64,000 nt of DNA from Alcaligenaceae bacterium CGII-47. Lineage in GTDB: Bacteria > Pseudomonadota > Gammaproteobacteria > Burkholderiales > Burkholderiaceae_B. The position numbers were made by a program, and so were the translations under genes. A model generated the notes under the pieces. That model was not told the origin of the DNA. It saw only the letters and a list, made by a program, of their open reading frames with translations, and ran no database searches. Shown here in pieces: positions 58,870-64,000 of this stretch. The stretch is from assembly GCA_019166125.1 (NCBI GenBank), contig JAHTBO010000007.1, positions 125,871-189,870 on the forward strand, written 5' to 3'. How positions within the stretch are numbered: the first letter of the stretch is position 1; each line of letters starts with the position of its first letter.

Positions 58870-58988
58870 GAAATCTGCAAATGCAAAACGGAGTTGCGTC
58901 ACAGAAAAACAGACCGCGTCAGACTCGAATGCATCCGAGCCTTATGTGTTGCCTGAGCACCAGATCAGTCCACCACAAGGAGACCACT

Positions 58989-60338
58989 ATGGCAAAACAC
59001 ATCCCCCACCCCGAGAGCCGCCGCCAGTTCCTGCTGTCCGCCAGCGTCGCAGGGGGCGTCATCATACTTAATAGTGCATTACCCTTAAGCAAGGCTTACG
59101 CGGCAGGTAAGCCACCCGCCATTAATATTGGCCAAATTGCACCCATGACCGGCTCCGCAGCGGAATTCGGACCTTATTACCGCGACGCGGTTCAACTCGC
59201 TATCAACCAGATCAATACAGCAGCCACCCAGGTCTTTGGCGGCCCGATCATCGATAAACACATCACGGTTGATACCACGACCGTCCCGACCGTTGGTGTC
59301 CAGGCGGCACGCCAGATGATTGACACCAACCATGTCCCGGCCATTGTCGGCGGCTGGTCAAGTGGGGTGACGGTTGCAGTCGCCACTTCTGTGGCCATCC
59401 CGTCAGGTGTTTTGCAGATCGCCAACGGCGCGACTTCACCTCTGATTACCGTGTTGCCTGCGGATGCGACTGCCGACCTGCTCTTTCGCACAACCGCCTC
59501 CGATGCCCTACAAGGCATCGTCGCTGCCCAGTTGGTCAACGGCGAGATCTTTCCTGAGTACAAGTTCAAGACCGTCTCAACCATCTATATCAACAACCCC
59601 TATGGTCAGGGGCTATCGAACTCCTTTGCCAAGGCATTCGAGCACCGCGGCGGCAAGGTTCTCGCGCAGGTTCCTCACCCCGAACAGGTCCAGCCCACCT
59701 ATAAATCCGAGCTCTCTCAGGCACTCAAAGACAAACCCGATCTACTGATGGCCATCAGTTATCCATCGCACTCGATTGTCTTTATTAAGGAATCACGAGA
59801 CATCTTTGATTTCACCAGCTGGGAATTCACCGACGGCAACGCATCCGAACAGCTCTTGCAGGCAGTCGGCGCCCAAAGTCTGGATGGCAAGTACGGCACC
59901 GCACCCGGCGAGGACACAACGACACCGGCCTATAAGGACTTTGCCAAACAGTTCATGGCGGACTTCAAATACACCTCTATCCCGCCGTTCACTGCCTCAG
60001 CCTACGATGCAGCGATGGTGATTGGACTTGCCTTGGCCAAGGTCATCGCCAATGGCGCAACGGATGCCTCCAAGATCACTGGTGCGACCTTGCGCGATCA
60101 GTTGCGCATCGTCTCGAACCCTGATGGCCCCGAAATCGATGGGGGCGATCAGGCACGCGTCGTCGACATGCTCAAAATGATCAAGGAAGGAAAAAAGATC
60201 AACTACACCGGCGCAGCAGGGCCTGGTGACTTTGATAAAGATGGCGAAGTCATCACCCCCATCAATATCTGGAAATTCTCGGGTGACAAAATCGAGACCG
60301 TCCAGATGCGCGCTGCGGCATCCATCCCCAAAGAGTAG
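58989..60338 (+). CDS. Branched-chain-type (LivK family) ABC substrate-binding protein with Tat signal
   Basis: This 449-aa periplasmic binding protein has a twin-arginine signal (ESRRQFLLSASVAGG, cleavage near KAYA, about residue 37), followed by INIGQIAPMTGSAAEFG, the family-5 binding-protein opening. Two Rossmann-like lobes follow (VPAIVGGWSSGVTVAVA; TIYINNPYGQGLSNSFAKAF). Ligand could be a branched-chain amino acid, amide, urea or aromatic acid. ATG 58989 has AAGGAG 6 bases upstream. It faces the liv-type permease operon rather than heading it, an unusual arrangement, and a shared hairpin separates the two. Confidence 0.88.
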   Translation: MAKHIPHPESRRQFLLSASVAGGVIILNSALPLSKAYAAGKPPAINIGQIAPMTGSAAEFGPYYRDAVQLAINQINTAATQVFGGPIIDKHITVDTTTVPTVGVQAARQMIDTNHVPAIVGGWSSGVTVAVATSVAIPSGVLQIANGATSPLITVLPADATADLLFRTTASDALQGIVAAQLVNGEIFPEYKFKTVSTIYINNPYGQGLSNSFAKAFEHRGGKVLAQVPHPEQVQPTYKSELSQALKDKPDLLMAISYPSHSIVFIKESRDIFDFTSWEFTDGNASEQLLQAVGAQSLDGKYGTAPGEDTTTPAYKDFAKQFMADFKYTSIPPFTASAYDAAMVIGLALAKVIANGATDASKITGATLRDQLRIVSNPDGPEIDGGDQARVVDMLKMIKEGKKINYTGAAGPGDFDKDGEVITPINIWKFSGDKIETVQMRAAASIPKE

Positions 60339-60387
60339 CTTTCCCCGAGTACTTGTTTGCCGAGTACCGGGCGACTGCCCCACCCGA

Positions 60388-60408
60388 CGACCGCCGCACA
60401 GGCGGTCG
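60388..60408. terminator. Bidirectional terminator between binding protein and livM
   Basis: CGACCGCC and GGCGGTCG form a perfect 8-bp stem with a 5-base loop, 50 bases after the binding-protein stop and a few bases past the livM stop on the other strand. On the plus strand it is followed by CCTTATTT. It is placed to end both convergent transcripts. Confidence 0.65.
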
Positions 60409-60410
60409 CC

Positions 60411-61625
60411 TTATTTGCGATGCGCCTGGAGACGAGAGCGTTTAAGGAATCCCGATACGGTTTTTTCTTCTTTGAGGATGCCTTGAGGCCTGAACAAAAC
60501 GATCCCAACCAACAGCATCCCCACAAAGGTCCAGCGCAAGAACGCCGTACGTGACGCGATCTCGGGCGCAATCGTCGCAAGCGAGGACTGCAAGCTGTCA
60601 GTTACAAACCCCGTGCCACTCCACACGCCCCAGATAACGAAGGCACCCAGGATGGCGCCACGATTATTGCCACTACCACCCAGCATAAGCATGACCCACA
60701 CAATAAAGGTACCAAATAGCGGTTCAAAATGGCTGTAGTCAATCGTCACCATATACGGGGCATACAAGGCGCCGCCCACACCAATCACAACCGCTCCCAG
60801 TACAAAGGACTGCACACGCAATGACCTGACATGCTTGCCGTTCATCGCCGCCGAGGATTCCTCATCGCGCACAGCCCTGAGCGCTCGACCCCACGGGGAG
60901 CGCACTGCCGTCTCTAATACGATATAGACGATCGCCAGCGTCACGACGACAATGACCAGATATAAATAGCCATAGTCCCTGGGCGGCATAAGGCCGATTG
61001 CCTGTGCAACGGAATCGGGCATCCAGGCACAAGCCGGCTTTTCAAATACACACGACAAGGGTTGGGGAATCCCGCTCAGGGGCTGCGGACCGTTGGCGAG
61101 CCATCGTTCATTCTGGAAGATAAGACGGATGATCTCGGCAATCCCCAAGGTGGCAATCGCCAAAAAGTCCGTACGCAGTGGCAGCACTGGCAGCGCCACG
61201 AGGTAGCCGATCACACCAGAAATTACGCCTGCCGCAATCAAACCCACAATGAACGGCGAGTGCAGACCGAATAACTGCTGCGCATACTGAGCCATCAGCC
61301 CGCTGGGTGGCGCAGTAACAAAGAGCGCCATCGTGAATGCACCCACTGCAAAAAAGCCCGCCACCCCGAAATCGAGGTGGCCGTTATACCCCCATTGAAC
61401 ATTCAAGCCTAAGGTCAGCACCGCATAAATCGAGGCCATGACGGAAAATGAAGCCAGATAATCCATTGCGCCTGGAATCCATAACGCCACCCCAAAAGCG
61501 AGGGCCACGCCCAGCGCCAAGCCGACGGGCACACGCCAGAGCCAGCGCAAGGGCAGCACGACAAATGCCAGCAAGACCAAGGGAATGATCAAAAAATAGG
61601 CTTTTAGTGTCGTCACCGGGTCCAC
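60411..61625 (-). CDS. livM: Branched-chain-type ABC transporter permease LivM
   Basis: This 404-aa LivM-family permease has about nine to ten spans and the conserved NVQWGYNGHLDFGVAGFFAVGAF and FLAIATLGIAEIIRLIFQNE segments, plus the EAA-like loop GRALRAVRDEESSAAMNGKH. It is longer than typical LivM by a loop near residues 180-215 containing two cysteines (CVFEKPACAW), probably periplasmic. Start is GTG 61625 with GGGAG upstream. Last gene of livG-livF-livH-livM, 12 bases after livH. Confidence 0.92.
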   Translation of the reverse strand: MDPVTTLKAYFLIIPLVLLAFVVLPLRWLWRVPVGLALGVALAFGVALWIPGAMDYLASFSVMASIYAVLTLGLNVQWGYNGHLDFGVAGFFAVGAFTMALFVTAPPSGLMAQYAQQLFGLHSPFIVGLIAAGVISGVIGYLVALPVLPLRTDFLAIATLGIAEIIRLIFQNERWLANGPQPLSGIPQPLSCVFEKPACAWMPDSVAQAIGLMPPRDYGYLYLVIVVVTLAIVYIVLETAVRSPWGRALRAVRDEESSAAMNGKHVRSLRVQSFVLGAVVIGVGGALYAPYMVTIDYSHFEPLFGTFIVWVMLMLGGSGNNRGAILGAFVIWGVWSGTGFVTDSLQSSLATIAPEIASRTAFLRWTFVGMLLVGIVLFRPQGILKEEKTVSGFLKRSRLQAHRK

Positions 61626-61637
61626 GATACGTCTCCC

Positions 61638-62729
61638 TTATTTATCGGCGAACAAGCCTTGCGGGCGCACCAACAAGGTCAGCACCATCAAGCTGAATGC
61701 AACGGCAGGCCCATACGCAGGGCTCATAAATGCAGAGGTAAGCTGTATCGCCACCCCAATGACAATACATCCCACCAGAGCGCCGAATGCATTGCCGATG
61801 GTTCCCATGATCACCCCGGCAAACATCGGCAGCAGCAGCGTAAAGCCCATATCGGGCCGCAATTGCGAGGCCAGCGCATACATCACCCCGCCTGCAGCGG
61901 CCAGCCCTCCGCCTATCCCCCAGGTCCAGGCAATCACACGCTCGGTATCGATGCCCCTGATCTGCGCCAGCTCGGGATTATCCGCTGTGGCACGCATGGC
62001 CTTACCAATTCGCGTTTTAACCAATAACCAGTACAACAACACCACGAGCACGAATGCCAGAGCAAATACAAATAATTGATCCGCCTGCACGCGCAGCCCA
62101 AAGGGTAGATGCAAGGCGGGATTAGCGCGGCCAACATAGAAAAAATGAAAGTCTGAGCCCCACAGCAAATACACAATGCTGCGCAGGAAAAAAGCCATGC
62201 CCAACGACGCCATGGCAAACAAGACCAATGCGGAACCGTGACGCCGCAGGCGCCGATACACGGCACGATCAACCAGCACCGCCACCAGGCCCGTCACGAT
62301 GATGGCCACCAACAGGCCGGCCATGAGTTCCCAGCCGAATGAAAACAGCCAAATCGGCTCACTTTGCGGCAGTACCTGAATGACGGTATACGTCACATAG
62401 GCACCAATCGTCACCAGTGCACCATGTGCAAAATTCGGGAACTTCAACACACCGTAGCACAAGGTGAGCCCCACCCCACCCAGCGCGATAATGCCACCGA
62501 GCATCACCCCCCAGACCGTCAGAGACAATAACTGATCTGTCGGTGCCCCGTTGGCGTAGCCCAACAACCACATCGCCACCAGAACCAACAATAGGCCAAT
62601 CCCCATGGCTCGACGACTGTGCCAGAATCCCCCTTCACGCGCATCCACCGTCACATCCGAGCGTCCCGCAATGGCATCCGCATCAGACAGCGTCGGATCG
62701 ACCTCCAGATCTTGTTGTGTCGTCGCCAT
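61638..62729 (-). CDS. livH: Branched-chain-type ABC transporter permease LivH
   Basis: This 363-aa LivH-family permease has the conserved GGIIALGGVGLTLCYGVLKF (start of the fold), FAHGALVTIGAYVTY and RIGKAMRATADNPELAQIRG coupling loop. It carries a hydrophilic N-terminal extension of about 45 residues and an extra first span, absent from short LivH proteins, making it about 60 residues longer than E. coli LivH. It lies 2 bases after livF and 12 before livM. Substrate unknown. Confidence 0.92.
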   Translation of the reverse strand: MATTQQDLEVDPTLSDADAIAGRSDVTVDAREGGFWHSRRAMGIGLLLVLVAMWLLGYANGAPTDQLLSLTVWGVMLGGIIALGGVGLTLCYGVLKFPNFAHGALVTIGAYVTYTVIQVLPQSEPIWLFSFGWELMAGLLVAIIVTGLVAVLVDRAVYRRLRRHGSALVLFAMASLGMAFFLRSIVYLLWGSDFHFFYVGRANPALHLPFGLRVQADQLFVFALAFVLVVLLYWLLVKTRIGKAMRATADNPELAQIRGIDTERVIAWTWGIGGGLAAAGGVMYALASQLRPDMGFTLLLPMFAGVIMGTIGNAFGALVGCIVIGVAIQLTSAFMSPAYGPAVAFSLMVLTLLVRPQGLFADK

Positions 62730-62731
62730 GC

Positions 62732-63439
62732 CTAGCCTCCAAGATAGAGCTGACCCACGTTCGGGTCATCGAGCAACGCGCGGCCTGTCCCTTCCTGACG
62801 ATTCTCGCCATTAGCCAAAACATAACCACGATGCGCCATTGCCAGCGACTGTCGTGCGTTTTGCTCGACCATCATCACCGCGATCCCCATCGAATTGATA
62901 TGCGCGATACGCTCAAAAATCTCATCCACCAATTTCGGAGAGAGCGCGGCAGTCGGCTCATCGAGCAGCAGCAGCCTGGGACTCAGCATCAAGGCGCTAC
63001 CCATCGCCACCATCTGACGTTCACCGCCGGACATCTTGCCGGCCAGTTGCCGGCGTCGTTCACGAAGCTTGGGAAACATCTCGTAGACGCGTTCTTTTGC
63101 AGCGCCGATCTTGGTGGCCTTTAACGTATACGCGCCCATCTCGAGATTCTCCTCCACGGTCAGCGTGGTGAATACATTCGCCACCTGAGGCACGTAACAC
63201 ATGCCTAGTCGGACAATTTGGTGCGGCGACATATTAGAGATATCGTGGCCATCGAATGTTATCTGGCCTTCACGCGGATGGAGCAAACCAAAAACAGTCT
63301 TCATGAGGGTCGATTTTCCTGCACCATTGGGCCCAATAATGGAGACGATCTCATTTGCCTCGACAGACATGGACAAACGCCGCAGAATTTCAGTATCGCC
63401 GTAACCCCCAGTCACCTGCTCAACGTTCAGCAGCGGCAT
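62732..63439 (-). CDS. livF: Branched-chain-type ABC transporter ATPase LivF
   Basis: This 235-aa ATPase has Walker A GPNGAGKST, the signature MSGGERQMVAMGSAL, Walker B LLLLDEPTAAL and the H-loop MMVEQNA. ATG 63439 gives the usual MPLLNVEQVTGGYGDTEIL start; the open frame upstream overlaps livG. The 20-base overlap with the livG end shows tight coupling. It pairs with LivG as a heterodimer. Confidence 0.94.
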   Translation of the reverse strand: MPLLNVEQVTGGYGDTEILRRLSMSVEANEIVSIIGPNGAGKSTLMKTVFGLLHPREGQITFDGHDISNMSPHQIVRLGMCYVPQVANVFTTLTVEENLEMGAYTLKATKIGAAKERVYEMFPKLRERRRQLAGKMSGGERQMVAMGSALMLSPRLLLLDEPTAALSPKLVDEIFERIAHINSMGIAVMMVEQNARQSLAMAHRGYVLANGENRQEGTGRALLDDPNVGQLYLGG

Positions 63440-64000
63440 ACTGTCCTCCGAGATAGGCTTCGAGCACCGCCTGATTGCTGCGAATCTCTGCCGGCGCGCC
63501 CTCAACCAGCTTACGTCCTTCGCTCATGACAATGACTGGATCACAAAGACTCATCACCATATTCATATCATGCTCGATGAGTAAAAAGGTGATACCGCGC
63601 TCGTGCGCGAGTGTCTGGATATTGCTGGTGATGTTTTTTAACAGGGTACGATTCACGCCCGCAGCAGGCTCATCGAGCAGGATCAGTTCAGGTTCGGCCA
63701 TAAGCATACGCCCCATCTCGAGGAGCTTTTTTTGGCCGCCTGACAAATTCGCTGCGTATTCGTCCTGGACATGCGTCAACTGCAGATACGCCAAGACCTC
63801 TAGCGCTTTATCACGATACTGTAGTTCCTCGCGGGCGACCGCACCACGACGGAACAAGGTATTCCAGACCCGTTCGCCTAGCTGCCCCATGGGCACCAGC
63901 ATCAGGTTTTCGAGCACGCTCATCGTGCCATGCTCGCGGGGAATTTGAAAGGTCCGGCACAAGCCACGGGTGAATATCTGATCCGGACGCAGGTGACTGA
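63420..64000 (-). CDS. livG: Branched-chain-type ABC transporter ATPase LivG, N-terminus cut by window edge
   Basis: The 193 visible codons are the C-terminal part of a LivG-family ATPase: the Q-loop region RTFQIPREHGTMSVLENLM, signature LSGGQKKLLEMGRML, Walker B LILLDEPAAGVN, H-loop LLIEHDM and the C-terminal VLEAYLGG. Walker A lies beyond position 64000. The frame stays open to the edge, so the protein is not truncated by mutation. First visible gene of this transporter operon on the minus strand. Confidence 0.92.
   Translation of the reverse strand, partial: SHLRPDQIFTRGLCRTFQIPREHGTMSVLENLMLVPMGQLGERVWNTLFRRGAVAREELQYRDKALEVLAYLQLTHVQDEYAANLSGGQKKLLEMGRMLMAEPELILLDEPAAGVNRTLLKNITSNIQTLAHERGITFLLIEHDMNMVMSLCDPVIVMSEGRKLVEGAPAEIRSNQAVLEAYLGGQYAAAER

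Larger units (their letters stand above)
58602..58988. other. 387-base divergent intergenic region between mraZ and the binding-protein gene
   Basis: This region holds the mraZ promoter and MraZ operator at its left end (58613-58674), then an AT-richer stretch (about 58690-58880) and a plus-strand promoter for the binding-protein gene at 58841-58869. Two small open frames in the AT-rich part (plus 58744-58956, minus 58711-58902) lack ribosome sites and recognisable products and are not called as genes. Confidence 0.7.

Noticed and set aside
58711-58902. Small minus-strand frame of 63 codons upstream of mraZ
   Set aside because: GTG start without a ribosome site; the plus-strand promoter of the binding-protein gene lies inside it; no recognisable product.
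58744-58956. Small plus-strand frame of 70 codons in the same region
   Set aside because: No ribosome-binding site and no family resemblance; it spans the promoter and leader of the next gene.
1-64000. CRISPR arrays, insertion sequences, integrases, toxin-antitoxin pairs, prophage genes
   Set aside because: I found no direct-repeat array, transposase or integrase motifs, and no tRNA-flanking repeat that would mark an integrated element.

Overview
The window is a GC-rich chromosomal segment of a Gram-negative betaproteobacterium, most likely order Burkholderiales and family Alcaligenaceae (Bordetella / Castellaniella / Pusillimonas relatives). The evidence is a division-and-cell-wall (dcw) cluster in proteobacterial order with murE and murF fused into one gene, as known in Bordetella. 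LptD, SurA, LpxC and GmhB show an LPS-bearing outer membrane, and glycyl-tRNA synthetase is split into GlyQ and GlyS. Genes are dense, many overlap by 1-11 bases, and there is no insertion sequence, phage gene, CRISPR array or rRNA. One tRNA (Lys, UUU) is present. The genus is inferred from gene content only.

Layout. 1-4830 (minus): a catabolic operon with an enoyl-CoA hydratase, a class I fumarase/mesaconase, a MaoC/HTD2-type hydratase, a CitE-like lyase and a truncated acyl-CoA dehydrogenase; the set fits breakdown of a branched C5 dicarboxylic acid (mesaconate, itaconate or citramalate) to acetyl-CoA and pyruvate. 5078-10990 (plus): glyQ-glyS-gmhB-plsC-YgjP-like metallopeptidase-gloA. 10987-15706 (minus): lptD-surA-rsmA for outer-membrane assembly and rRNA methylation. 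15821-18451 (plus): amgK-murU for cell-wall sugar recycling, then a coiled-coil membrane protein of unknown role. 18493-23412 (minus): two amino-acid ABC transporters, metN-metI-metQ and then glnH-glnP-glnQ, with an internal terminator after glnH. 23609-23684: tRNA-Lys. 23741-27646: a metallophosphoesterase and a two-component flavin hydroxylase with an HpaA-type AraC regulator. 27875-34196: a GH31-like protein with an apparently altered active site, mnmC, an inositol-monophosphatase-family gene and an M20 amidohydrolase. 34313-41457: thioesterase, mgtE, secA, an M23 peptidase, a DUF721/DciA-like gene and lpxC. 41698-58601 (minus): the dcw cluster mraZ-rsmH-ftsL-ftsI-murEF-mraY-murD-ftsW-murG-murC-ddl-ftsQ-ftsA-ftsZ, with a readable sigma70 promoter and a four-copy MraZ operator at its head. 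58989-64000: a Tat-exported branched-chain-type binding protein facing a livG-livF-livH-livM operon.

Most of the window is envelope biogenesis: peptidoglycan precursor synthesis and recycling, septum formation, LPS synthesis and insertion, and Sec export, with nutrient transporters and two catabolic modules between. I do not see a clearly new multi-gene system. The most unusual items are the GH31-like protein lacking the expected nucleophile, the glutamine-type permease with about 60 extra residues, the CPC/CC cysteine layout of LptD, and the pairing of an HpaA regulator with an Acinetobacter-type hydroxylase.
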